From assembly GCF_001544915.2 (NCBI RefSeq), contig NZ_FCOE02000055.1, positions 1 to 42,695 of the forward strand: a stretch of DNA of 42,695 nt. Direction: 5' to 3'. The stretch comes from Caballeronia pedi (GTDB lineage: Bacteria; Pseudomonadota; Gammaproteobacteria; Burkholderiales; Burkholderiaceae). A program made the translations under genes and the position numbers. This document shows, piece after piece, positions 9,319 to 18,459 of the stretch (position 1 is the first letter of the stretch; every line of letters starts with the position of its first letter). The notes under the pieces were generated by a model. It made no database searches. It had not been told where the DNA came from and saw only the letters and a program-made list of their open reading frames with translations.

Positions 9319-10407
9319 CTATATGTCGATGCGCCCCTGCGGCTCGTGCATGGGGCACCCATTATGTTCGCCACGAAATCGCGACGACATCTCGTATGAG
9401 AGTTTGCGTGTTCGCATTACACCCCCGAGTGGGCGGTGCGCCACTACGCCATGCCACGGACTAAAGGCCATGCCGTCGTCGATGCGCTCTTCCCGCGTCG
9501 CGTCCCACGACGATTGCGGCGACACCCGAATGCGCGCGACGGTTACGTACGGGCTCTCGTCTTCCGGCCATTGCATTGAGGCGTCCTCCACCGGCATTTT
9601 GTCGATGTCGGTCGCCAACTGCACGCGGACTTCCCACTCCGCGCCGTTGCTGGCAAAGAAATCGCTGACCAGGGTGCGTAGTCCATCCGGGTTATTATCG
9701 AGATCCACCGGCGCATCGGTAAGGGCCGTCAGTTCAGGCGACACCGGCGCTACGCTTAGCTTGCCAAAGTAATGCCCGTAGAGAAGGGGCACTGCTGTAT
9801 AGAACGTTTCGCCAAGGATGTGGGTCTGCGGATGACCACCCAGGCTTATCAATGTCGCGCTTTCGCCGCCGAGCTTTTCAATTGCGGCTTCGGTGACGCG
9901 CAGCACCGCCGAAAGCGCTTTTTTCGCGCCCGGAGCCTTGTCGGTCGTCTTCGCTAGCAGTTTGAGGTTGTTTAGAAATTTCTTCGGCGTCGCCGCCGTG
10001 AAGGCCGGCGCGTTGATCATCACCAGGTCCTGCGTACGGTCGCCCTCGCTTCCTGGTAGCCGCTCACCGTCCACGCCAATCACTTTGATCGCGAGCCCGC
10101 GTGGCGTGGAGACCTTATCGTCGAGCACGTCGCCAGGATTGGTCGACAGACGCAGCACCACTGGAAACGTTGCCGCATGAGCGAAAATGCCTTGCGCCAG
10201 TTCTGGCGGCAGGTTGTCCAACACGGAGAGGTCACCGGTCAGAAGGCCGTGACTCTTCGCATGCACACTGCGCAGCGCGTGACCCGAATCAGCATAAGTC
10301 GTCTCGACAATGCTGCGCATGGCGGCTGCAAGCTCCTGTGCAGTTTCGTTTTCGTCGTCGGGTATCTGTTCGTAAGCGGGATCGAAGGGCAGGGCGTGCG
10401 TGGTCAT
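9319..10407 (-). CDS. Catalase-family (heme peroxidase-like) protein
   Basis: This 362-residue protein belongs to the small catalase-like family. It has the distal histidine region SVHAKSHG (His49 from the chosen start), the LRLSTNPGDVLDDKVSTPRGLAIKVIG core, TQDLVMINAPAFTA, and the terminal FSPWHGVVAHRPLGGVMRTRKLSYEMSS region, which carries the proximal Arg and Tyr-like positions. It is shorter than classical catalases (about 480 or more residues) and lacks their C-terminal wall. Members can be organic-peroxide or allene-oxide-synthase-like, so peroxide dismutation is likely but not certain. ATG 10407 is chosen over 10437 because CGGAG sits seven bases upstream and the first ten codons of the longer form look non-conserved. 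Confidence 0.85.
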   Translation of the reverse strand: MTTHALPFDPAYEQIPDDENETAQELAAAMRSIVETTYADSGHALRSVHAKSHGLLTGDLSVLDNLPPELAQGIFAHAATFPVVLRLSTNPGDVLDDKVSTPRGLAIKVIGVDGERLPGSEGDRTQDLVMINAPAFTAATPKKFLNNLKLLAKTTDKAPGAKKALSAVLRVTEAAIEKLGGESATLISLGGHPQTHILGETFYTAVPLLYGHYFGKLSVAPVSPELTALTDAPVDLDNNPDGLRTLVSDFFASNGAEWEVRVQLATDIDKMPVEDASMQWPEDESPYVTVARIRVSPQSSWDATREERIDDGMAFSPWHGVVAHRPLGGVMRTRKLSYEMSSRFRGEHNGCPMHEPQGRIDI

Positions 10408-10571
10408 GCAGACTCCGTATGCGGGGTTGTGCATCAACTAGCGCAACAGTTGTTCCAGCGAGGTAATGCGCCCGGTTGGCTCGACGGTACACAAATTGCT
10501 CCACGCTTCGCCATATCTGCAGTACGACTTGACCTCCCGCCGCAGATCTGTCGCTCGCCGTTGCGAACACT

Positions 10572-12984
10572 ATGACTTCCATTTTCGAAGCAAGCTTCAA
10601 CAGCGCGGCGCAAGGGAGTTGCTTGCTGTCGCCAAACTAGGACGCGACCGTGCTCGCGGCGAATGACGCGTTTCTCCACATGTCGAAGGTGCAGCGCGGA
10701 GAAATTGTGGGACGAAGTCTCTCCGAGATCCTTCCGCATAAAGAAAGCGATTGCCGCGCTGCTGAAGCGGACGTCCTGCGACGGTCAATCTCGCGCGCAA
10801 TCGCATCCGGCAAGCCAGACAGCGTCTTGCTTCGACGTCATCCGCTCTCGGCCCATGCGGCGGAGGAAAGCCAGTACGACGACGCGCGCAATTTGAGCGT
10901 CGTCAATACACCTGTCTTCGACGCCCACGGCGTGCTGACCTGTATTGCGCATACCGTGTCCTATGTCGCGACTGCTCATCTTAATCAGAGAGAGTTGTTA
11001 GCCAACGAAGCGCGCTACCGGGAGCCTGTTCGAGGCGATCAACCAGGGGTTTTGCATTATCGAGGTCTTGTTCGACGCGTCTGGTGAACCCGTCGATTAT
11101 CGATTCCTTCAGGTCAACACTGCGTTCGAAGCTCAGACTGGCCTCACCGATGCGACAGGACGGCGCATGCTCGACATGGTGCCGGGTCATGATCGACACT
11201 GGTTCGAGATTTACGGAACTGTCGCCAGAACAGGAAAAGCCAGGCATTTCCAGAATGAGGCGGTGGCGCTCGGTCGTTATTTCGACGTGCATGCCTTTCG
11301 ACCCAACCCGTCTGCACCCAACGAGGTCGCGGTCCTGTTCTCCGACATCACCGAAAAGCGAGCGTCCGAGGTGCGCCTACAAAAAAGCGAGCGAAGCGCG
11401 CAAGCCGCCGCACGCGAGGCGTGGGCCGCCACGCGACGCCTTGATGCCGTATTGGAGACAGCTCCAATCGGAATCGCCGTCACCGATCATAGCGGCGTCA
11501 TTCAACGTGTGAATCGATGTTTCACACAGATTTGGGGTGAAAATCATCCTCGTCCAACTGAGATTAGCGACTTCAGTTTGTGGAAAGCGCGCTGGGCCGA
11601 CCATTCCGAGAAGCACGGTCAAGTGATCAAGGCTGATGAATGGACGACTGCGCGCGTGTTACGTGGCGAGGAAGCCGCGACGGATCTCGTGACGATCGAG
11701 AGCTTCGACGCGCCGCCCATTTACCGCACGGTGTTGAGCACCGGTGCGCGGATCGAGAGCGAATCCGGTGAGATTGTCGGCGCTGTGGTGGCGCAACTGG
11801 ATATCACCGAGCGAATCCACGCGGAAGAGGAACTGCGACTCGCCGACAAACGCAAGGACGAGTTTCTCGCGATGCTATCTCATGAATTGCGTAATCCCCT
11901 CGCACCGATCGCATCCGCAGCAGAGTTGATGCGAGCAAGCCCCAACGATGAAAGCCGCGTCAGCAAGGCGACCGCGATCATCGCCCGCCAGGTCAAGCAC
12001 ATCACGGGGTTGATCGACGATCTTCTGGACGTCTCTCGCGTGACCCAGGGACTCATCAAGCTCAGCCCGGAAGTCGTGGACGTGAATCGGGTTGCTGCAG
12101 ATGCCGTCGAGCAGGTCCGGCCGCTTATCGAGCACAAGCATCATCGATTGTCGCTGCGTACTCCAAACAGTGCTGCGCTGGTCCGGGTGGACCCCAAGCG
12201 TCTGACGCAGGTCTTCGTCAACTTGCTCAACAACGCAGCACGATACACCCCCGAGCAAGGAACAATTGAGTTCTCGGTTGCCGTCGACGGACCGCAAGTC
12301 CGGGTCACCGTCTCCGACAACGGGATCGGCATGACACCCGATGTAACAGCGCGTGCCTTCGAGCTTTTCTCTCAGGCAGAGCGTAGCGCCGACCGATCGC
12401 AAGGAGGGCTCGGCATCGGCCTCGCCCTGGTTGGAAGTCTGATCGCTTTGCACGGAGGCACAGTCAGAGCTTTCAGCGCGGGCCCGGGCCAGGGAAGCAA
12501 GTTCGTCGTCTGCTTGCCTCACGTCGAAATGACCGGAGCGGTCCTCGACGAACAAGTCGATAGCGGATCTCACGGGTCGCCGTCGCTGTCTCAGTTGCGC
12601 GTACTGATCGTCGACGACAATGCGGATGCGGCGGAGACGCTTGGCATGCTGATGCAGACGATGGGAACCGAGGTTCGGACCGCTGCGAATGCGAACGCGG
12701 CTCTGGCGCTCACAGAACGATGGCGGCCAGACGTTTGCCTGCTGGATATTGGCTTGCCGGACATTGATGGGTATCGGTTGGCCAGAATGATGAGAGCACG
12801 ACCCGATCTAGCAGGGACGGTTCTCGTTGCTGTGACGGGATACGGCTTGCAAAAGGACAGAGAGGAGGCGCTCGAAGCCGGCTTCGATCATCATTTCGTC
12901 AAACCGCTTGATATCAGCAAGCTGTTCTCTTTGGTCGGGACCATCGCTTCGTCCCAGTCTGACCAATTGCCGCTTCGACCCTGA
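10572..12984 (+). pseudogene. Hybrid histidine kinase (PAS-PAS-PAS-HisKA-HATPase-REC) with amber codon and frameshift
   Basis: A hybrid kinase begins at ATG 10572 (MTSIFEASFNSAAQGSCLL). An in-frame TAG lies at 10638-10640, where homologues have Leu (TTG is one base away). PAS1 continues in frame (VLAANDAFLHMS). One extra G in the GGG run at about 11021 then throws the frame, and the sense resumes as LFEAINQGFCIIEVLFDASG (PAS2). A third PAS, then HisKA (MLSHELRNPLAP, His at 11881), HATPase (NLLNNAARYTPE, SDNGIGM, GLGIGLALV) and a receiver with Asp in LLDIGLPDIDG (12745) follow without a break. The uninterrupted 3' piece from about 11068 codes 638 residues and could still make a kinase if translated separately. 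Confidence 0.8.
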
Positions 12985-13416
12985 GACTCATGCGAGACTG
13001 ACAATCCAGATCGGTGACAAGGTTGGCGGCCCTGAGAATGAATCTCAGTAAATTTTCGGTAGCCTTTAGCCGAGGTTAGTGTTTTGAGGCTTCGGCCTCA
13101 TAGAATGGGTTGATAGGCGACTGCAATTTCTGGCGCGCTCGGCGATAGCGGATGCGATTGCCGTCGAGAGCGGCTGGCGAGTTCATCCCTCCAACTACTT
13201 CGCGCGACAGACTTGCCTGCGAAGTACCGTCCGTAAATTAATGCGGCGCCGTGTAGCAACGCTCAGCCGGAGTGTGCGTTTCCGCATGTCCCCCACAGTT
13301 TGGAGCGTGGCCTTCTCGTCGTTCGCATTCGGATCAACGCCTCCGTACCACGCAGCGCCCCCGATTGTGAATGCTTTCGCAATCGACAGAGATCAATCGA
13401 GCCGCCGTGGCGCGGC
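12985..13416. other. Intergenic region between convergent genes
   Basis: About 430 bases between the kinase end and the SDR stop on the opposite strand. It carries the UUCG hairpin noted separately. I found no coding frame with recognisable content and no T-tract terminator. Confidence 0.5.
13085..13100. other. Six-base-pair hairpin with UUCG loop
   Basis: TGAGGC and GCCTCA pair perfectly around the extra-stable tetraloop TTCG. It lies 101 bases after the kinase stop. There is no T-run after it on either strand, so a simple intrinsic terminator is doubtful. It may mark the 3' end of a transcript or be part of a small RNA. Confidence 0.4.
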
Positions 13417-14283
13417 TCAGATGATTGGCTTTCCGCCTGTCACGGCGATGGTCGCGCCCGATATGTAGCTCGCTTCGTCAGTTGCCAGCATCACGTACGC
13501 CGCGGCCAGTTCGGCCGGCTGGCCGGGACGCTTCATCGGCGTTTGGTTGCCGAAGTTCTCGACGCTCGAAGGCGGCATCGTCGATGGAATGAGCGGCGTC
13601 CATATCGGCCCCGGCGCCACGCAGTTCGCACGGATACCGCGCTCGGCCAACAATTGTGCCAGTCCGCCCGTGAAGTTCTGGATCGCGCCCTTCGTGCTGG
13701 CATAGGCGATCAGACCGGGATTCGGCGCATCGGCGTTGACGGACGTCGTGTTGATGATCGTGCCGCCCGATCGCATATGCGCGAGTGCCGCCTTGGTAAT
13801 GCGGAACATGGCGCCGATGTTGGTCGAATAGGTCTTGTCCCATTCGTCGTCGCTGATATCTTCGAGCTTGTCGTAGGTGGCCTGATAGGCGGCGTTGTTC
13901 ACCAGCACGTCGATACGCCCGAAAGCCTCGGCTGTCTTTGCGACGAGGGCTTTGCAATGCTCGCGATCGGTAATGTCGCCGGGCAGCAGCAGCGCACGCC
14001 TCCCGGCCTGCTCGACCCAGCGCCCGGTGTCGCGGGCGTCGTCGTGCTCGTCGAGGTACGCGATGGCGACGTCCGCCCCCTCGCGCGCGAATGCGATCGC
14101 GACCGCCCGGCCGATGCCGCTGTCCCCACCGGTGATCAGCGCAACCTTGCCCGCTAGCCGGTTGCTGCCCTGATAGCTCGATTCGCCGTGATCGGGCGGC
14201 GGGTCCATCGGCGCGGTGAGTCCGGGGCGGCGATCCTGCTGTTGGTGCGGCATGGGCGGGCGAGGATATTCAGAGGCGGTCAT
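13417..14283 (-). CDS. SDR-family oxidoreductase (YghA/YhdF type)
   Basis: This classical short-chain dehydrogenase, 288 residues long, is of the glucose/ribitol-dehydrogenase-like group with the typical 40-residue Pro/Gln-rich leader. It shows the cofactor loop TGGDSGIG at 51-58, NNAAYQ at 129-134, catalytic Ser181 in INTTS, and Tyr194/Lys198 in YASTK. The terminal ISGATIAVTGGKPII is the family signature. The cofactor is probably NADP(H), and the substrate is a small aldehyde, sugar or polyol; neither is certain. ATG 14283 has a strong AAGGAG site. It lies 30 bases downstream of the formaldehyde dehydrogenase gene, so the two form a likely operon devoted to aldehyde handling under stress. 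Confidence 0.9.
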   Translation of the reverse strand: MTASEYPRPPMPHQQQDRRPGLTAPMDPPPDHGESSYQGSNRLAGKVALITGGDSGIGRAVAIAFAREGADVAIAYLDEHDDARDTGRWVEQAGRRALLLPGDITDREHCKALVAKTAEAFGRIDVLVNNAAYQATYDKLEDISDDEWDKTYSTNIGAMFRITKAALAHMRSGGTIINTTSVNADAPNPGLIAYASTKGAIQNFTGGLAQLLAERGIRANCVAPGPIWTPLIPSTMPPSSVENFGNQTPMKRPGQPAELAAAYVMLATDEASYISGATIAVTGGKPII

Positions 14284-14313
14284 GGCGTTGCTCCTTGTTG
14301 CGGGGTTTGCGCC

Positions 14314-15450
14314 CTATGCGGCGGTTTTCAGCACGACCTTGGTCCAGCCGTCCCGGCGTTCATCGAAGTTCTTGTAGCCTTCAGGCGCCTGCTCCAGCGG
14401 CAGTTCGTGAGAGATGATCTGTGAGGGCTTCACCTTGTCCGCAGCGATGAGATCGCGCAACTTGCGGTTATAGGCTTTCACGTTGGCCTGGCCGGTGGCC
14501 ATGTGCTGCCCCTTCATCCAGAACGAGCCGAAATCGAAGGCGATCTGTCCTTTCTTCATCAGTTCGTCGGGCGAGCCGGGATCTTCGGCGATGAACACGC
14601 CCACCACGCCGATGCCGCCAGTCGCACGCACCGATTTCACGAGATTGTTCATCGTGAGGTTCGGCACTTCGTGGCCCTGGCAAGAGCACTGATAGCCGAC
14701 GCATTCACAGCCGCGGTCGGCTCCTTCGCCGCCCGTCAGTTCGAGCACGCGGTCGACCGCACCGCCGTCGGTGTCGTTGATCGGTATCGCGCCGAGTTGT
14801 TCCGCGAGCTTGAGACGATCGGGATGCGAATCGACAACCATCACTTTCGATGCGCCTTTGAGATTCGCGGACATTGCTGCCATCAAACCGACGGGCCCGG
14901 CGCCGTAGATCACGACGCTGTCGCCCGCCTCGACGCCCGCGAGCACGGTCGCGTGATAACCGGTCGGAAAGATGTCAGAGAGCATCACATAGTCATTCTC
15001 TTTCTCCTGCGCATCGGGCGGAAGCAGAAGGCAATTGAAGTCGGCGAAGGGCACCCGCAGAAATTCGGCCTGGCCGCCGCTGTATGGGCCCATGCCCGCG
15101 AATCCGTACGCTGCACCCGCCATGCCGGGGTTCGCCGTCAGGCAGAAACCGGTCAGGCCCTTCTCGCAGTTCTTGCAGAATCCGCAGCCGATGTTGAACG
15201 GCAGGCACACGCGGTCGCCCACTTTCACGTGGACGACGCCTAGGCCGGCTTCCACGACCACGCCGAGATTTTCGTGACCGAGGATGCGGCCTGTTTCCAT
15301 ATTCGTGCGTCCCTCATACATGTGTAGGTCGGAACCGCAGATGTTCGTCGTCGTGATCCTTACAACCACATCAGTAGGCTGCTCGACCCGCGCGTCAGGC
15401 ATTTCCTTCACGACGACGTTGCGCGGTCCTTCGTAGACGAGTGCTTTCAT
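14314..15450 (-). CDS. fdhA: Glutathione-independent formaldehyde dehydrogenase
   Basis: This 378-residue zinc-dependent medium-chain dehydrogenase oxidises formaldehyde to formate with NAD+ and does not need glutathione. Catalytic zinc ligands are Cys38 (NICGSDLH) and His59/Glu60 (GHENLG). Structural zinc cysteines are 89, 92, 95 and 103 (CGFCKNCEKG...C). The Rossmann loop is GAGPVGL at 183-189. The insertion with GCECVGYQCSCQGHE and the AFDFGSFWMKGQHMATGQ region are typical of the Pseudomonas putida FdhA group. It is first in a two-gene operon with the SDR. A potential operator-like inverted repeat lies just upstream. The formate produced could be a substrate for formate-oxidising enzymes, but the FdhF-like gene here is not a proven formate dehydrogenase. 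Confidence 0.92.
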   Translation of the reverse strand: MKALVYEGPRNVVVKEMPDARVEQPTDVVVRITTTNICGSDLHMYEGRTNMETGRILGHENLGVVVEAGLGVVHVKVGDRVCLPFNIGCGFCKNCEKGLTGFCLTANPGMAGAAYGFAGMGPYSGGQAEFLRVPFADFNCLLLPPDAQEKENDYVMLSDIFPTGYHATVLAGVEAGDSVVIYGAGPVGLMAAMSANLKGASKVMVVDSHPDRLKLAEQLGAIPINDTDGGAVDRVLELTGGEGADRGCECVGYQCSCQGHEVPNLTMNNLVKSVRATGGIGVVGVFIAEDPGSPDELMKKGQIAFDFGSFWMKGQHMATGQANVKAYNRKLRDLIAADKVKPSQIISHELPLEQAPEGYKNFDERRDGWTKVVLKTAA

Positions 15451-15466
15451 GGGTGCCCCAGAATGA

Positions 15467-15508
15467 TTGAAACAGACGACCGCACCATGCGGCCACGAAC
15501 GGTTTCAA
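15467..15508. promoter_or_regulatory. Inverted repeat upstream of fdhA
   Basis: TTGAAAC at 15467-15473 and GTTTCAA at 15502-15508 are perfect inverted arms separated by 28 bases, starting 17 bases upstream of the fdhA start. The position fits an operator or activator site, possibly for a stress regulator. No promoter hexamers could be assigned with confidence. Confidence 0.3.
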
Positions 15509-15569
15509 GCATCGTGTGTTCCCGGCGGCATACGAATAATTACGTCGCTCCGCTACGGCGCATTTCATT

Positions 15570-15715
15570 GCGCCCATGCCGAGCGGACGAACGTCAGCGC
15601 GCGAGCTTCGTCGGTGAACGCCGATATTTTCTTTGGTGATGACGCTTGCCCAGAACACCGAGCCGTCCTTTTGCCTTCGTCACCCTTCGTGACCCGTCGC
15701 GGCGCCTGAATTTAG
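15570..15715 (-). pseudogene. PAS-domain fossil of a sensor kinase
   Basis: A short minus-strand stretch reads RRQKDGSVFWASVITKEN, then, after a frame change, TDEARALTFV. The first PAS domain of the intact kinase at 28.5-30.9 kb has the matching segment KRKDGSVFWASVVTTVLSGEDGSLQGFVKV. Only about 45 codons are recognisable, in at least two frames and without a start. It is a relic of a PAS sensor protein, probably left by deletion of most of the gene. Confidence 0.5.
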
Positions 15716-15875
15716 GCTCTTCCCGCGCCGGCCCTCCTTGTACCAGAGGCAGAAGTACGCGCGGCATGTTTTGAAAAAAGGAGCCTTGACGCAAACGGGA
15801 GCGCAGTAAGCAGGCGCACAAGCTAACGGGTTCGATGGAATCATCGCTAAAGGATGCTGTGCCTGGTTCAAATCT

Positions 15876-16175
15876 TTAAAGTTCCGGATGAGCCAGATCA
15901 CCGCGGACGATGGCTTCGCCTTGTTCCTGAGACCCTCGGACCGCCTCATCCGCCGAACTATATGGGCCGATTTCCGACGATCCTTCGAATGGGTAAAGCA
16001 GTCGACTATCGGTACGCCGCACTACTTTAAGAGTGCCGACGAACCTTCCCCCGATACTGGGGCGGTAAGAGGCGTACACGGCATAGTCTTCTTCGCGCGA
16101 GCCAGGGATAGATAGCACGCCCTTCTTCGCTGGAAAAAGGACGAGCTTCGGGCGGCGACTCGGATGTTGGGACAT
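15876..16175 (-). CDS. DUF6723-type small protein
   Basis: This 99-residue protein carries the pattern YAVYASYRPSIGGRFVGTLKVVRRTDSRLLYPFEGSSEIGPY, followed by a short helix with GEAIVRGDLAHPEL. It matches the small uncharacterised Burkholderiaceae proteins now called DUF6723. ATG 16175 is preferred to the upstream start at 16253 because AGGAG lies twelve bases before it and conservation begins there. No signal peptide or membrane segment is visible, so it is probably cytosolic. Function unknown. It is not obviously in an operon; the neighbouring upstream DNA is gene-poor. Confidence 0.75.
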   Translation of the reverse strand: MSQHPSRRPKLVLFPAKKGVLSIPGSREEDYAVYASYRPSIGGRFVGTLKVVRRTDSRLLYPFEGSSEIGPYSSADEAVRGSQEQGEAIVRGDLAHPEL

Positions 16176-16758
16176 GCGGGGCTCTCCTACGAACGGTGGG
16201 GATTTAACGCCCCAACATGCAGGCACGAAAAGATGTAGCAATGGATGTTCCATGGACGAAATCGAGAGTTTGAGCTGCTGAACGCTTTTGATACCGCTCT
16301 CGTGCGATTGCTGCCACGACGATCAGCTCGCCCTTTGCAGATGCAGCAAAACCATGAAAGACTCAGTGTGCGAGGGCAGCGCCGCATGTCGCGCGTGCGC
16401 TAAAGCGTCATTGCACGTCGGCACTGATCATGCCACCGAATCCCGATGGGCTTCTTTACCACGTACGAAGAAGGCGGCGCGGACGTACGCCCTTGTCGGG
16501 ACTCACGAAACGCCGTGTACGCGCGCTCGCGCCCTCGATGGGCGCAGCTGAGACACTTGTCACGAAGGTGCCGACCGCCGATCTCGAGACACTCACGCCT
16601 CAGCGTCCCAACGAGGAGAGTTACGGTATCACCTTCGAGAACATCGACAATCTTCTTGAAGAAAAGGAGGCGTTTTATCACGATTCGACGCTTCCACGGC
16701 GACGCAGCATAAGCGGTCGCTGCCGATGGAAGTTCCTGCGGATTACGCCGCCCCATAA
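16176..16758. other. Gene-poor region with one unassigned plus-strand frame
   Basis: About 580 bases. A plus-strand frame (16430-16888) contains a stretch of protein-like composition around 16590-16680 (NEESYGITFENIDNLLEEKEAF), but its ends are Arg-rich and it runs antisense into the triheme cytochrome gene. I do not recognise it. It may be part of a decayed mobile or toxin-type gene. Confidence 0.3.
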
Positions 16759-16824
16759 AGGCGCACAGGGTGAAAATCGCACGTTACTTATAGGCGCACA
16801 GGGTGAAAATCGCACGTTACTTAT
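16759..16824. repeat. Perfect tandem duplication, 2 x 33 bases
   Basis: Units at 16759-16791 and 16792-16824 are identical, each starting AGGCGCACAGGGTG and ending GTTACTTAT. The stop codon of the triheme cytochrome gene (16817-16819, minus strand) lies inside the second unit, so the duplication begins exactly at the 3' end of the oxidase operon. It may be a slippage product or the relic end of a mobile element; no element body was recognised. Confidence 0.9.
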
Positions 16825-18097
16825 GAATGGTCGAACGAAACGATGCGACATCGTTCGTCGTGACCGCACGAGCGTCGTTGCCCCATGACGCGCGCACATA
16901 AGTGAGCACTTGCGCGATCTGCGCATCGGTGAGGCGTCCGGCGAATGGCGGCATCGACTGTCGGGGAGGCCCGTGGATCGTCGCGGGACTGTTGCCGCCT
17001 TCGACTATGAGCCTGATCAACGACGTCGTGTCCTCGCTGATGACCGAAGGGTTGCCGGCGAGCACGGGAAAGACATTTTTCACCCCCTTTCCATCGCTGC
17101 GATGACACTGCGCGCAGAACCCCGCATATACCGCCGCGCCCTGTTCGGGCGCAACGTCGGGCGCGCGCGTCTTAAGACGTCCCGGCGCTTGCGACGCATC
17201 GAAAACGCCGTCCGCCGCGCCGGTAGCGGGCAGTGTCTTCAGATAGACGGCGATCGCGCGCAGGTCGTCATCGGTCAGATACTGCGTGCTGTCCTCGATG
17301 GCTTCAACCATGCTGCCGTATGCGACCACGCCCGCGCCGTGGCCTGTCTTAAGAAATGCGGCCACATCTTCCTGTGCGATGCGGCCGAGCCCCGAGCCGG
17401 GATCGGCGCGCAGGTTCGGCGCGAACCAGTTGTCGTTGAGGCTGCCAGACAGGAACGTTTTCGATGACTCGTTGTAGCCGCGCTCCTGATAACCGATACC
17501 GCGCGGCGTGTGGCACGAGCCGCAATGCCCGAGCGACTGTACGAGATACGCTCCGCGGTTCCAGCTCGCATCGCGATCCGCGTGCGGTTGAAATGGCTGC
17601 TTCGGTGCGAAAGCCAAACGCCACAGACGCAACGCCCAGCGCTGGTTGAATGGAAAGGGCACTTTGGTTTCGGGCGGCCGGTGACGCACAGGCGGCACGC
17701 CGTGCATCATGAAGGCGTAGAGCGCGTGAAGATCGTCGTCGCTGATTTTCGCAAACGCCGGATACGGCATCGCGGGATACAGTCCCTTCCCACCCGGCGC
17801 GACACCCTCGCGCAATGCCTTCGCAAAGTCCTCGTAGCTGTACGTACCGATGCCCGTCTCACGATCCGGCGTGATGTTGCTGCTGACGATGATGCCGAAC
17901 GGCGATGCCATCTCGAGTCCACCGGCATAAGGCGCGCCGCTCGAAGACGCGGTGTGGCAACCGGCGCAGTCGGCGGCTTTGGCAAGATACGCGCCGCGCG
18001 CGACCCGTTCAGGCGATGGCGAGGCGATGCCGTCCGCCATGACGGCGAGCGGCCACAGGAGGAGAACGAGAAGAAGGCGCGATACGTTCATCGTCAT
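16817..18097 (-). CDS. Triheme cytochrome c (AdhB/gluconate dehydrogenase cytochrome subunit type)
   Basis: This exported 426-residue cytochrome has a Sec signal at 1-21 and three c-type heme motifs: CAGCH (44-48), CGSCH (192-196) and CAQCH (328-332). Axial methionine candidates include GLYPAMPYPAF and QSMPPFAG. The layout matches the cytochrome subunit of membrane alcohol, gluconate or aldehyde dehydrogenases, which passes electrons from a periplasmic dehydrogenase to quinone or to an oxidase. Here it is the last gene of the oxidase operon, without a dehydrogenase subunit. Its ATG at 18097 overlaps the upstream stop by four bases. It probably feeds the caa3-type oxidase directly. The broken GMC-type dehydrogenase at 35-36.8 kb belongs to a family that normally uses such a partner. 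Confidence 0.9.
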   Translation of the reverse strand: MTMNVSRLLLVLLLWPLAVMADGIASPSPERVARGAYLAKAADCAGCHTASSSGAPYAGGLEMASPFGIIVSSNITPDRETGIGTYSYEDFAKALREGVAPGGKGLYPAMPYPAFAKISDDDLHALYAFMMHGVPPVRHRPPETKVPFPFNQRWALRLWRLAFAPKQPFQPHADRDASWNRGAYLVQSLGHCGSCHTPRGIGYQERGYNESSKTFLSGSLNDNWFAPNLRADPGSGLGRIAQEDVAAFLKTGHGAGVVAYGSMVEAIEDSTQYLTDDDLRAIAVYLKTLPATGAADGVFDASQAPGRLKTRAPDVAPEQGAAVYAGFCAQCHRSDGKGVKNVFPVLAGNPSVISEDTTSLIRLIVEGGNSPATIHGPPRQSMPPFAGRLTDAQIAQVLTYVRASWGNDARAVTTNDVASFRSTIHK

Positions 18098-18456
18098 TGG
18101 TGATACAGGTAGGCGGCGATGTCGCGCGCGTCGATCTCGCTCACACCGAGATCGGGCATCGCGCTCTCCGGGGAAATGCGCTGCGGGAAGCGGATCCACA
18201 TCTGCAGATTCTCCGGTGTGTTCGGCAGCTTGCCCGCGACATAAGCCCGTTCGCCGATGTCCTGCAGGGTCGGTCCAACCTTGCCGTAGGCGCCCGGCAC
18301 GCCGTCGATCCGGTGACACGCGCCACAGCCGTAACGCTGGATGGCATCGAGTCCGCGTTGCGGATTGCCGCCGGTGATCACATCCGATGAGGGCGGTTTG
18401 GGTTTGCAGGCGCCGAGCACGACGAGCAGCGAAAGCGCGACTGTGAGATGACGCAT
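18094..18456 (-). CDS. Lipoprotein cytochrome c, monoheme
   Basis: This 120-residue class I cytochrome c has a lipobox ending LGAC (Cys17), which anchors it to a membrane, heme motif CGACH at 44-48 and axial Met100 in ESAMPDLG. The fold segment GKVGPTLQDIGERAYVAG is typical. It sits between ctaG (three bases upstream) and the triheme cytochrome (four-base overlap), so it is almost certainly co-translated with the oxidase. A membrane-tethered monoheme carrier next to a subunit II that has its own heme domain suggests a chain from triheme cytochrome to lipocytochrome to subunit II; the order is inference. Confidence 0.9.
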   Translation of the reverse strand: MRHLTVALSLLVVLGACKPKPPSSDVITGGNPQRGLDAIQRYGCGACHRIDGVPGAYGKVGPTLQDIGERAYVAGKLPNTPENLQMWIRFPQRISPESAMPDLGVSEIDARDIAAYLYHQ

Positions 18457-18459
18457 GGA

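Noticed and set aside
13085..13100. Intrinsic terminator at the UUCG hairpin
   Set aside because: No T-run follows on either strand, so it is listed only as a hairpin.
16430..16888. Plus-strand frame containing the tandem repeat as an 11-residue protein repeat
   Set aside because: It runs antisense into the triheme cytochrome gene, has Arg-rich ends and no recognised domain; kept only as a note for the region.
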